Numbered from the stretch's first letter, positions 1 to 6,488 are shown. The stretch: 10,086 nt of DNA from Acidilobaceae archaeon (GCA_026985435.1 JALSQL010000090.1:1-10086); one strand, 5' to 3'. A program made the numbers and translations. Notes: generated by a model not told the origin, from the sequence alone.

Positions 1-311
1 ACGCTGCTGGGGGCAGGGTGAAGCTGATAGTCGAGGCCCCCCTGATGGGCGACGGGGAGCTGGAGAGGCTCGCGGAGATAGCTGCGGGCGCGGGCGTCGA
101 CTACCTGAAGACCAGCACTGGCGTCATAAGCAAGGGGGGCGACCCCCAGACGGTGGCGAGGCTGGCCCGGGCCGCCGCGAGGTGGGGGCTGCCGGTGAAG
201 GCGGCGGGTGGTATTAGGACGTGGCTGGACGCGGTCGCCGCCGTGGCGGCGGGGGCCTCCAGGATAGGGGCGTCGGGCTACAAGTCGATACTAGCCGGGG
301 CCCCCTGGTAG
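1..311 (+). CDS. deoC: Deoxyribose-phosphate aldolase, C-terminal part (5' end outside window)
   Basis: This is the C-terminal part of the class I aldolase that splits 2-deoxyribose-5-phosphate into acetaldehyde and glyceraldehyde-3-phosphate in the cytoplasm (deoxynucleoside breakdown). The reading frame is open from base 3 with no stop, so the GTG at 18 is an internal Val, not a start. Two family hallmarks are visible. YLKTSTG carries the Schiff-base lysine (codon 108-110). VKAAGGIRT carries the second active-site lysine (codon 198-200). The RIGASGYKSIL segment near the end resembles the phosphate-binding loop and last helix of the TIM barrel. The N-terminal half, with the catalytic Asp, lies outside the window. 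The gene ends 31 bases before the next start on the same strand, which suggests one transcript. Confidence 0.93.
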   Translation, partial: AAGGRVKLIVEAPLMGDGELERLAEIAAGAGVDYLKTSTGVISKGGDPQTVARLARAAARWGLPVKAAGGIRTWLDAVAAVAAGASRIGASGYKSILAGAPW

Positions 312-326
312 CCCCGAGGGCGCCGG

Positions 327-333
327 GGAGGTG
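327..333 (+). promoter_or_regulatory. Ribosome binding site that decides the start of the pterin-type gene
   Basis: GGAGGTG, complementary to the archaeal 16S 3' end, lies 9 bases before ATG 343. The alternative GTG at 331 is inside this motif and so is an unlikely start. Confidence 0.6.
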
Positions 334-342
334 CGCCACCTG

Positions 343-1938
343 ATGCCATGCAGCCGCCGGGTCGTCCTGCTCACCAGCAGGGCGGCCGAGCGCGTGGTGC
401 GGCACTTCGCCGGCGGCCGCCCGTGCGTCAGCGTGGAGGTCCTACCGGTCAACGTCGCCGCGTTCCTAACCGTGGAGGCGCTCGAGAGGATCATAGAGAG
501 GGACCCCTCGCTGGCCTCGAGGCTCCGCGGGGCATCCCTAGTGGTGATACCCGGCCTCGTCCGCGGCGACGCCTCGAGGCTGGCGGCGAGGCTGGGGGTC
601 CCCGTGGTTAAGGGCACCAGGTCGGCCTCCGGCATACCCGCGCTCCTAGACCACATCGAGGCTGGCGGCGAGCTCTCAGCCTCCGACCCGGCGGACTCGC
701 TCCTCAACGGGGCCCCGAGGAGGCTCCGCGCCCCGGGCCACGTGAGGGTCGGGCCGGTGGAGGTGCCCCTCCGGGGGCCGCCGGTCCTCGTGGCGGCCGA
801 GGTGCCGCCCCACGCCCCCGAGCCGGGGGATGCAGCGGCTAGGGCCTCGGCTGAGGGGGCGGACATGATAGTGGTGGGCGCCACGCCCCAGATGGGCCCG
901 GGCGAGCTCGCCCGCAGGGTGGCGGCGGTCCTCGACGCCGCCGGGGGCGGGGCCGCGGTGCTGGCTGAGGCGCCCAGCCTGGCCCACGCTAGGGCCGCGG
1001 TGGACGCCGGCGCCCACGGCCTCTCCGCCTCGCCGCGGGTGCTCGCGGGGGCGTCGAGGCTGCTGGGCGGGCGCGCGGCGCTGGTCGCCGATAGGAGCGT
1101 GGACGCCCTCCTCCTCGCGGCGGAGGCGCTGCGGGAGGCGGGGGCCGCCGTGATGGCCGACCCCGTTGTTGACATGCCCCTGATAGGCTTCGCCGAGAGC
1201 CTCTCGAGGTTCCTCGAGGCTAGGAGGAGGCTTGGGGTCCCCCTGGTGTTCTCCGCCGCGAACGTGGCGGGCGAGGTCGAGGCCGACACGCACGGGGTCC
1301 ACGCGCTGCTGGCGGCGGTGGCGGTGGAGGTTGGGGCCAGCGTCTACTACGTCGTCGAGGACAGGTACAAGGACATACACGCGGCCGCCGAGGCCAGGGA
1401 GGCGCTGATGCTCGCCGAGAGGGCCTACGAGGCCGGCATGACCGAGAGGGGGCTCCCCAGCAGGCTCCTCATAGTGAAGCAGCCGGAGCCGCCACCGCCG
1501 CCCAGGCTCCCGCCGGGGGAGCCCGTGGGGGGCGTGGAGGTGAGGCTAGACCCCGCGGGGTTCTTCCTGGTGGACGTTGACCACGCCCGCGGGAGGCTGC
1601 TGGTAGAGTTCCGCGGCCCCAGGGGCGCGTGGAGGCTCGAGTCGCCCAGGGGCCTAGACCTGGCCCGGGCCGCCGTTGAGAGGGCCCGGGTCTCCCTGCA
1701 GCACGCCGCGTACCTCGGCTACGAGCTCTGCAGGGCCGAGCTGGCCCTAGCCCTGGGGAGGACCTACGTGCAGGACGAGCCCCTCATAAGGCTCCCCTGG
1801 CCCGCGCCGGCCGGGGTGGGCGTTGCCGAGGGTGGCGGTTGCGTCGGCCCCCGGGAAGGTGATACTGGTCGGGGAGCACTTCGTCGTGAGGGGGGCCAGG
1901 GCGCTGGTGGCGGCGGTAGGCCTGAGGGCGAAGGTTAG
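343..1938 (+). CDS. Dihydropteroate synthase-like protein, large archaeal type (TIGR00284-like)
   Basis: This resembles the archaeal 'dihydropteroate synthase-related' family: an N-terminal domain (about residues 1-135), a DHPS-like TIM barrel (about 148-375), a proline-rich linker (PEPPPPPRLPP) and a C-terminal domain (about 398-482). The barrel carries GADMIVVG, MADPVVDMPL and FSAANVAGE. The C-terminal domain carries FFLVDVDHARGRLLVEFRG and GRTYVQDEPL, like the DUF4346-type tail of these proteins. The family's reaction is not settled as far as I know. A role in folate-like pterin chemistry is inferred from the barrel only. ATG 343 is chosen over GTG 331 because GTG 331 lies inside the ribosome binding site. 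Recognisable homology stops near YVQDEPL (about base 1785). The last 50 or so residues are Gly/Arg/Pro-rich, and their last 116 bases are shared with mevalonate kinase in another frame, so the C-terminus may be non-functional read-through. Confidence 0.82.
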   Translation: MPCSRRVVLLTSRAAERVVRHFAGGRPCVSVEVLPVNVAAFLTVEALERIIERDPSLASRLRGASLVVIPGLVRGDASRLAARLGVPVVKGTRSASGIPALLDHIEAGGELSASDPADSLLNGAPRRLRAPGHVRVGPVEVPLRGPPVLVAAEVPPHAPEPGDAAARASAEGADMIVVGATPQMGPGELARRVAAVLDAAGGGAAVLAEAPSLAHARAAVDAGAHGLSASPRVLAGASRLLGGRAALVADRSVDALLLAAEALREAGAAVMADPVVDMPLIGFAESLSRFLEARRRLGVPLVFSAANVAGEVEADTHGVHALLAAVAVEVGASVYYVVEDRYKDIHAAAEAREALMLAERAYEAGMTERGLPSRLLIVKQPEPPPPPRLPPGEPVGGVEVRLDPAGFFLVDVDHARGRLLVEFRGPRGAWRLESPRGLDLARAAVERARVSLQHAAYLGYELCRAELALALGRTYVQDEPLIRLPWPAPAGVGVAEGGGCVGPREGDTGRGALRREGGQGAGGGGRPEGEG

Positions 1939-2803
1939 GGCTGCGAGGAGGCCCGGCTGGCCTGTGGTGATAGAGAGCACCCGTCTAGGCCTGAGGGGCG
2001 AGGTGGGCCCCGACCTGGAGCTGAGGGGGCCCGGGGAGCTGGAGCCCCTGGCCGCCGTGCTCCGGGCGCTGCGCCGCCTCGGCGTGGAGCCCGTGCCCGC
2101 CGAGGTCAGGGTTGGGGGCGATCTCCCCCCCGGCGCCGGGCTGGGGTCGAGCGCCGCGGTGACCGCCGCGGCGGCGCTGGCCTACTCGGCCCTGGCGGGC
2201 GTAGAGCTCGGCCCGGGCGAGCTGTTCGAGGCCGCCCTCGAGGGCGAGAGGGTGGTCCACGAGAGGCCGAGCGGCGTGGACACAGCCATCGCCGTCCACG
2301 GCGGGGTTCTCCTCTACAGGCGTGGCGGCGAGCCCCAGAGGCTAGGGCTATCCCTCCCCGGGGGCACCGTGCTTGTGGTGGCCGACTCCGGGGTGAAGAG
2401 GAGGACCGGAGACGTGGTGAGGCACGTGCTCTCAAGGGCGGCCCTCACCGAGCCCGCCTCCGGGCTGGTCTACCGGGCCGCCGACGCCCTGGTGGACCTG
2501 GCGCTGGAGGCGATGGGCTCCGGTGACGCGGAGAGGCTGGGGGCCGCCTTCGACCTGGCCCACGGGCTCCTCGCAGGCCTGGGGGCGTCGAGCCCCGACC
2601 TGGACCGCATAGTCCACGCGGCCCGCGGGGCTGGGGCATACGGCGCCAAGCTGACGGGCGCCGGCTGGGGGGGCTCCGCGATCGCCCTCGCCCCCGCAGG
2701 CGCCGCTGGGAGGGTGGCGTGCGCCATGATCCGGGCTGGGGCCGCGTGGGCGGGGCCCGTGGAGGTGGGCGTGGAGGGGGCTAGGCTGGAGGCGGTCGAG
2801 TAG
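1823..2803 (+). CDS. mvk: Mevalonate kinase (GHMP kinase family)
   Basis: This enzyme phosphorylates mevalonate with ATP in the cytoplasm, the first kinase step toward isopentenyl diphosphate and archaeal ether lipids. All three GHMP motifs are visible. ASAPGKVILVGEHFVV is at residues 7-22 and holds the conserved Lys. The ATP loop LPPGAGLGSSAAV is at 101-113. The glycine-rich AKLTGAGWGGSAIAL is at 275-289. HERPSGVDTAIAVHGG (146-160) contains the catalytic Asp153, and ADSGVKRRTGDVV fits mevalonate kinases better than homoserine or galactokinases. At 326 residues it has a normal archaeal size. The TTG start has GGGGTG (1813-1818) four bases upstream. GTG 1832 is an alternative that would still keep motif 1. 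The gene begins 116 bases inside the upstream reading frame, so translation may be coupled. No separate promoter was seen. Confidence 0.93.
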   Translation: MPRVAVASAPGKVILVGEHFVVRGARALVAAVGLRAKVRAARRPGWPVVIESTRLGLRGEVGPDLELRGPGELEPLAAVLRALRRLGVEPVPAEVRVGGDLPPGAGLGSSAAVTAAAALAYSALAGVELGPGELFEAALEGERVVHERPSGVDTAIAVHGGVLLYRRGGEPQRLGLSLPGGTVLVVADSGVKRRTGDVVRHVLSRAALTEPASGLVYRAADALVDLALEAMGSGDAERLGAAFDLAHGLLAGLGASSPDLDRIVHAARGAGAYGAKLTGAGWGGSAIALAPAGAAGRVACAMIRAGAAWAGPVEVGVEGARLEAVE

Positions 2804-2812
2804 GAGCGCCGG

Positions 2813-2827
2813 GCGAAACGCTTATTA
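2813..2827 (+). promoter_or_regulatory. Candidate archaeal promoter (BRE/TATA) upstream of tfb
   Basis: GCGAAAC followed by GCTTATTA has the layout of a BRE plus a crenarchaeal TATA box in otherwise G+C-rich DNA. A start of transcription about 26 bases downstream (near 2850) would give a leader of about 50 bases for tfb. The position is inferred. Confidence 0.5.
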
Positions 2828-2844
2828 CCCCTGGCTGGGAGGGG

Positions 2845-2852
2845 ATTTTAAG
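2845..2852 (+). promoter_or_regulatory. Second candidate TATA box for tfb
   Basis: ATTTTAAG lies about 50 bases before the tfb start. Transcription would start near 2873, leaving a leader of about 29 bases that still includes the ribosome binding site. The preceding GGAGGGG is not a good BRE. Confidence 0.4.
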
Positions 2853-2859
2853 CGATACG

Positions 2860-2875
2860 CCCGGGTGGTACCGGG
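2860..2875. repeat. Short inverted repeat in the tfb leader
   Basis: CCCGG and CCGGG flank the 6-base GTGGTA, giving a 5-bp stem. It lies between the TATA-like element at 2845-2852 and the ribosome binding site, so it could be an operator or a leader hairpin. It is short enough to be chance in DNA this rich in G+C. Confidence 0.25.
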
Positions 2876-2888
2876 GAAAACTCTTTAA

Positions 2889-2895
2889 GGAGGTG
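2889..2895 (+). promoter_or_regulatory. Ribosome binding site that decides the tfb start
   Basis: GGAGGTG lies 6 bases before TTG 2902. The upstream in-frame GTG at 2893 is the last part of this motif and would have no ribosome binding site of its own. Confidence 0.6.
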
Positions 2896-2901
2896 CGGGG
2901 G

Positions 2902-3948
2902 TTGAGTGGAGAGCCCAGCGGGCCCCAGGGCAGGGGCCGGGAGTGTCCCCCCGAGCACATTATATACGATCACGAGAGGGGGGTAAGGGTCTGCACCCTG
3001 ACCGGGGAGGTTATAGAGGAGGGCGTGATAGACGAGAGGGTCGACTATAGGGCCTACGACGAGGAGGAGCGGAGGCGGAGGGCCCGCGTGGGTGGCCCCC
3101 TCTCGCCCGCCAAGCAGCATATGGGGGTCACCGTAGGCTACGCTATACCCTCCGCGGGGAAGCCCCGCGGGCTCAGCAGGATCGCCCGCCTCGAGCGGAT
3201 CCGGAGGCAGTACTACGCCTACGGCAGCTCCCTCTCGAGTATCGAGAAGAATATTAACCAGGCGCTCAGGAGGCTCGACGAGCTGGTCCAGGCCCTCGGA
3301 GTGCCGGCCCACGTGAAGGAGGAGGCCGCCAGGATCTACAGGGAGGCCGCCCAGAAGGGCCTCACGCGGGGGAGGAGCATAGACAGCGTCGTCGCCGCGG
3401 CTCTCTACGCCGCCTGCAGGAAGAGGCAGATAGCCTGCAGCATACAGAAGATAGCCGAAGCCCTGAACCTCCGCGAGGGCTTCGACCCGAAGAGGGAGAT
3501 AGCCAGGTGCTACAGGCTCCTCGTGCGAGACCTAAACCTGAGGATACCCGTGATAAGCCCGGAGAGCTTCGTGAGCCAGATAACGAGCGAGCTGGGGCTG
3601 CCCGACAGCGTGGCGGCCGAGGCTGTCAGGATAGTGAGGCTGGCCAGGGAGGCTGGGATAACTGCCGGCAAGGACCCCAACGGGGTGGCGGCCGCCGCGG
3701 TCTACATAGCGGCTATCAAGCAGGGGTTCCGGAAGACCCAGAAGGACGTGGCGAGCAAGGCTGGCGTGACGGAGGTTACGGTTAGGAACAGGTACAAGGA
3801 GATAGTCCAGTACATGAAGGACAAGCTCGGGGTCGACATTGAGAAGCTGGAGCAGCAGAGGATGAAGCAGGCGAAGGAGGCGGGGGAGCCCAAGAAGCAG
3901 GCCAAGGGAAAGAAGGCGGCTAGGGCGCCCAGCCCGGCTAGGGGGTGA
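2902..3948 (+). CDS. tfb: Transcription initiation factor B (TFB, archaeal TFIIB)
   Basis: TFB binds the TBP-TATA complex through the BRE and recruits RNA polymerase. Residue numbers are from TTG 2902 (348 residues). The N-terminal ribbon has CPPEH (Cys15) and CTLTG (Cys31), that is, single cysteines where euryarchaeal TFBs have CxxC pairs. I recall the same pattern (CPPDK, CSETG) in Sulfolobus TFB1. The reader/linker follows (about 60-105). Two cyclin-like repeats lie at about 112-205 and 215-300, with KGLTRGRSIDSVVAAALYAA and the matching AGITAGKDPNGVAAAAVYIA. The BRE-contacting helix-turn-helix is TQKDVASKAGVTEVTVRNRYK. An added Lys/Arg-rich tail covers about 305-348. The reader motif HDRGLST of typical TFBs is here KQHMGVTVGYA, which hints at a secondary TFB. 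The gene has its own promoter region and is monocistronic, and its last 11 bases overlap the convergent AOR gene. Confidence 0.94.
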   Translation: MSGEPSGPQGRGRECPPEHIIYDHERGVRVCTLTGEVIEEGVIDERVDYRAYDEEERRRRARVGGPLSPAKQHMGVTVGYAIPSAGKPRGLSRIARLERIRRQYYAYGSSLSSIEKNINQALRRLDELVQALGVPAHVKEEAARIYREAAQKGLTRGRSIDSVVAAALYAACRKRQIACSIQKIAEALNLREGFDPKREIARCYRLLVRDLNLRIPVISPESFVSQITSELGLPDSVAAEAVRIVRLAREAGITAGKDPNGVAAAAVYIAAIKQGFRKTQKDVASKAGVTEVTVRNRYKEIVQYMKDKLGVDIEKLEQQRMKQAKEAGEPKKQAKGKKAARAPSPARG

Positions 3949-5770
3949 GGCCCACCAGCCTGTCGAGTGTCTCCACCGTGAAGCCGAGCCCCAGTTTCTC
4001 GAGCGTGCTCCTCCTGGGGACACCCCTCTCGTCCCAGCCGCGGAGCTCGTAGTAGGCGTCGAGGAGGCCGCGGAACTTCTCTATGTCCAGCCTGCTCCCG
4101 GCGAGGGGGCCCTTGCTTATCGGCTCCCTGAACCAGCGGGCCGGCGGCATGTCCAGGCTCCTGTCCCAGCCGCCCAGCTCCCTTATCCAGAGGGCCCTCA
4201 CCAGGGCGTAGACCCTGTCGGCTAGGGCGTAGAGGTCGTCCCAGGTGTACTCGACGCCCGTGGCCGCCCTGAGCAGTTTGATGTAGTAGTCGAGGTCTAG
4301 ACCCAGCTCCACCCAGGGGAACCTGCAGGTCACGAAGCTCTCGAAGAGGCCTCCCCTGACCCGCTGGAGCTCTATGACCCTCCTAGCCTTCTCCGGCCCG
4401 TAGGAGAACCTGTCGGTTGCGACCTCCCAGCTTATCACCCAGGCGTCCTTGTGGTGGGCCCCTATGGGGCTGGTGGCGTAGGCGAGGGCCATCCCCGGGG
4501 CGGCGTGGCAGTCGTACGCGCTGACCTCGAGCCCCTTGACCTGCATGGCGTACCTTATCGAGTCGCCGCCGAGCTTCTCCGCCGCCCTCCTGGTGCCCTC
4601 TGCCAGCAGGTTGCCCAGCTCCGTCTCGCGGAGCGCGACCTCCCTGATGAGGTCTCGGAACCTGTCGAAGTCGCCCCACTCTATCCTCTCGTCTATGAGG
4701 CCCTCCTCGCTGGCCTCCGCGGCGAAGGCTAGGGTGCCGCCTAGGCTGATGGTGTCGAGCCCGTACATGTCGGCCAGCCTGTTGAGGACGGCGACCTTGG
4801 CCAGGTCGTCTAGGCCGATGTTGCTGCCGAGCATCGCGACGTTCTCGTAGTCCAGCTCGCTCAGCTCGCCCTCGGCGTCCCTGACAACGTTGCCGCAGGT
4901 CATGTTGCAGTTGGGGCACCCCCTCTGGGTGACCTTGAGCTCCTCCATCCTGTACCCGTCGATGCCCTTGAAGCCCTCGAACACCCCCTCCCTGAAGTTG
5001 TAGGCTGGGAGGACGCTGTTCTCCTGGGCCCAGTCGACGGTCATCATGGTGCCCTGCCGCATCCAGAAGCTGTAGCCCTTCGAGCGCTTCACGTCCCTGT
5101 AGGCCGCGGAGCCCAGCTTGGCGACCTCCCTCTGGTCGTGCAGGTTGAAGTCGCCCGTGCCAACTATCACCACGGCCTTAAGCCTCTTCGACCCCATCAC
5201 GGCGCCCATGCCGGGCCTGCCGCCGCTCCTGCCCTCCTGGCTTATGACGGTGGCGAACCTGACCAGCCTCTCGCCGGCGGGGCCTATGAGGAGCACGCCA
5301 GCGTTCCTACCGTAGTCCTCCCGAAGCCTCCTCTCGGCGGCCCACGTGTCGAGGCCCCAGAGGTGCTCCGCTGGGAGAATGTCGGCCTTCTGGTCGCGGA
5401 CGACCAGCATGGAGGGCTTCTCGGCCCTGCCCCTGACCACTATGGCGTCGAAGCCGGCACGCCTCAGGTGGACCGCCGCCATGCTGCCAATGTTGCCGTC
5501 GCCGTAGCCCCCCGTCAGGGGGCTCTTCGCCGCCACCACCAGCTTGCCGCTGCTCGGCAGGGGGAGCCCGGTGAGCGGGCCGACGGCGAATATCAGGAGG
5601 TTGTCGGGCCCCAGGGGGTCGGCGCCGGCTGGCATGTGCTCCCAGAGGATCCTAGCAGCCAGCCCCCTGCCGCCCATGAAGTTGAGGGCCCACTCCTTTG
5701 GGTACTCGACGCTCCTAGCCTCGCCCCGGGTCAGGTCTACCCAGAGGAGCCTGCCGTGCCACCCCTTCAA
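3938..5770 (-). CDS. aor: Tungsten-dependent aldehyde ferredoxin oxidoreductase (AOR family)
   Basis: This cytoplasmic enzyme oxidises aldehydes to carboxylic acids and passes electrons to ferredoxin, using a tungsten bis-pterin and a [4Fe-4S] cluster. Its 610 residues are close to Pyrococcus furiosus AOR. Cluster ligands are visible as CPNCNMTC (Cys285, Cys288, Cys292) with the distal Cys482 in FVTCRFPW. The spacing mirrors the Pyrococcus enzyme as I recall it. The N-terminal domain has GRLLWVDLTRG, MGGRGLAARIL and GPLTGLPLPSSGKLVV. The pterin-binding stretches DMYGLDTISLGG (334-345) and AAPGMALAYATSPIGAHHKD are present, with Glu309 and His440 as likely counterparts of the active-site acid and His. 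The exact substrate (general aldehyde, formaldehyde or glyceraldehyde-3-phosphate) cannot be read from the sequence, but the length favours AOR over the longer GAPOR. The TTG start has GGGGTG 7 bases upstream, and the gene is 12 bases after the MoaD-like gene. Confidence 0.93.
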   Translation of the reverse strand: MKGWHGRLLWVDLTRGEARSVEYPKEWALNFMGGRGLAARILWEHMPAGADPLGPDNLLIFAVGPLTGLPLPSSGKLVVAAKSPLTGGYGDGNIGSMAAVHLRRAGFDAIVVRGRAEKPSMLVVRDQKADILPAEHLWGLDTWAAERRLREDYGRNAGVLLIGPAGERLVRFATVISQEGRSGGRPGMGAVMGSKRLKAVVIVGTGDFNLHDQREVAKLGSAAYRDVKRSKGYSFWMRQGTMMTVDWAQENSVLPAYNFREGVFEGFKGIDGYRMEELKVTQRGCPNCNMTCGNVVRDAEGELSELDYENVAMLGSNIGLDDLAKVAVLNRLADMYGLDTISLGGTLAFAAEASEEGLIDERIEWGDFDRFRDLIREVALRETELGNLLAEGTRRAAEKLGGDSIRYAMQVKGLEVSAYDCHAAPGMALAYATSPIGAHHKDAWVISWEVATDRFSYGPEKARRVIELQRVRGGLFESFVTCRFPWVELGLDLDYYIKLLRAATGVEYTWDDLYALADRVYALVRALWIRELGGWDRSLDMPPARWFREPISKGPLAGSRLDIEKFRGLLDAYYELRGWDERGVPRRSTLEKLGLGFTVETLDRLVGLTP

Positions 5771-5782
5771 GCGAGCGCACCC

Positions 5783-6067
5783 CTACGCCGTCGCCCTGGC
5801 CGGGGCGGCTACCGGGATATAACTCGGCGCGGGGGCGCCACCGCTAATGTGGGGCATAACCGAGACCGTGTCGCCGGGCCTCACCCTGTCGCCGGGCTTG
5901 GCGGGCCTCCCGTTAACCAGGAAGACGAGGTCGTCGGGGCTAACGTCTGGGGGCAGCCTCACCACCTCGATCAGCCTGGCCCCGGACTCCCCCACCTCGA
6001 CCTCGACCTCCCTGCCGCCAGCGTACTCCGCCAGGTAGCCGAGGTACCTAACCCTAACCCTCCCCAT
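5783..6067 (-). CDS. MoaD/ThiS-family sulfur carrier with C-terminal extension after Gly-Gly
   Basis: This is a small beta-grasp protein of the MoaD (molybdopterin synthase small subunit) type. The family carries sulfur as a C-terminal thiocarboxylate to make the dithiolene of the Mo/W pterin. From ATG 6067 it has 94 residues. Typical elements are VRVRYLGYLAEYAGGREVEVEV, where the first strand runs into the usual helix, then LVFLVNGRPA and the ending DTVSVMPHISGG, which is normally the last thing in MoaD. Here Gly76-Gly77 is followed by 17 more residues, rich in Ala and Pro (APAPSYIPVAAPARATA), before TAG. An E1-like enzyme needs a free Gly-Gly, so the tail would have to be removed, or the protein acts differently. 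ATG 6067 is chosen because GGGGTG sits 6 bases upstream. GTG 6076 is part of that motif. It overlaps the upstream gene by 14 bases and precedes AOR by 12. Confidence 0.88.
   Translation of the reverse strand: MGRVRVRYLGYLAEYAGGREVEVEVGESGARLIEVVRLPPDVSPDDLVFLVNGRPAKPGDRVRPGDTVSVMPHISGGAPAPSYIPVAAPARATA
5817..5822 (-). promoter_or_regulatory. Possible internal TATA box for aor
   Basis: On the minus strand TTATAT stands out in very G+C-rich DNA, inside the codons for the added MoaD tail (Ser-Tyr-Ile). It is about 50 bases before the AOR start, so transcription would begin near 5794 and give a leader of about 24 bases with GGGGTG. No good BRE precedes it. Confidence 0.35.
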
Positions 6068-6443
6068 CGCCCCCACCCCCGCAGAGGCGCTCCACCTCCC
6101 CGACGACGCCGCTACAGGCCTCTAGCAGGCCCCTCGCGAGCCTCGACCCGCTCCCGGCGGCGCCGCGCAGCGCCTTTATCGAGTCGCAGGCGACCCTAAG
6201 CCAGGTTATGCCTCGCCTCTCGAGCTCGGCCTCCGAGATCGGCCTCTCGACCGTCTCCATGAAGGGTAGCGTCTCGGGGGCCCGGATCTGCCGGAGGAAC
6301 ACGCCGTCCCTGCTGATAGCTATCACGGCGCCGCTCCCGGCGGGGTACTCGAGCTCGTACTCGCCCCTCGGCGGCGCGAGGCAGAGCGCCAGGCCCCACC
6401 CGCTCCTGCCCTCGCACGGGCAGTAGCCCGCCTCCAACTCCAC
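6054..6443 (-). CDS. Conserved-looking unknown protein, cysteine-rich, first gene of the AOR operon
   Basis: I do not recognise this family. From GTG 6443 it has 129 residues and no membrane segment or signal peptide. It has six cysteines: CPC (Cys8, Cys10), Cys21, Cys86, Cys110 and Cys121. That is high for a small cytoplasmic archaeal protein and suggests metal binding, but no standard zinc or Fe-S spacing is complete. The middle (ELEYPAGSGAVIAISRDGVFLRQIRAPETL) looks like beta strands. The second half is helical and ends in a Gly-rich tail. GTG 6443 is chosen because GGAGG (6451-6455) is 7 bases upstream. The frame stays open to 6509, but that stretch is probably untranslated because the likely promoter lies inside it. 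The 14-base overlap with the MoaD-like gene, which precedes aor, implies a role in tungsten-pterin or AOR maturation. This is inference only. Confidence 0.7.
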   Translation of the reverse strand: MELEAGYCPCEGRSGWGLALCLAPPRGEYELEYPAGSGAVIAISRDGVFLRQIRAPETLPFMETVERPISEAELERRGITWLRVACDSIKALRGAAGSGSRLARGLLEACSGVVGEVERLCGGGGDGEG

Positions 6444-6478
6444 GGGCACCCCTCCGCCCGCTGGGCGGGCGCGGGTGA

Positions 6479-6488
6479 GGCTTAATCG
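6479..6488. promoter_or_regulatory. Shared TATA-like element between divergent genes
   Basis: GGCTTAATCG reads as a TATA-like box on both strands (CTTAATC / GATTAAG). On the minus strand transcription would begin near 6457, 14 bases before GTG 6443 of the AOR operon. On the plus strand it would begin near 6509, about 18 bases before ATG 6527. Both leaders keep a ribosome binding site. It is the only A+T-rich patch in the divergent gap. Confidence 0.4.

Noticed and set aside
18..311. deoC as a complete short 97-residue gene starting at GTG 18
   Set aside because: The frame is open to the left edge and the protein starts in the middle of the TIM barrel, so it is a gene cut by the window.
291..1289. 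Long open frame on the minus strand opposite the DHPS-like gene
   Set aside because: It is low-complexity Ala/Ser/Arg/Pro sequence without a recognisable domain, and it lies opposite a well-supported gene. G+C-rich DNA with few stops gives such frames.
2935..3012. TFB zinc ribbon lacking two of four cysteines, at first taken as decay
   Set aside because: The CPPEH and CTLTG pattern matches what I recall of crenarchaeal TFBs such as Sulfolobus TFB1 (CPPDK, CSETG), so it is likely normal for the group.
5138..6199. 353-codon open frame on the plus strand opposite aor, moaD and the unknown gene
   Set aside because: It covers three supported minus-strand genes, has no domain and reads as Gly/Pro/Arg/His-rich shadow sequence.
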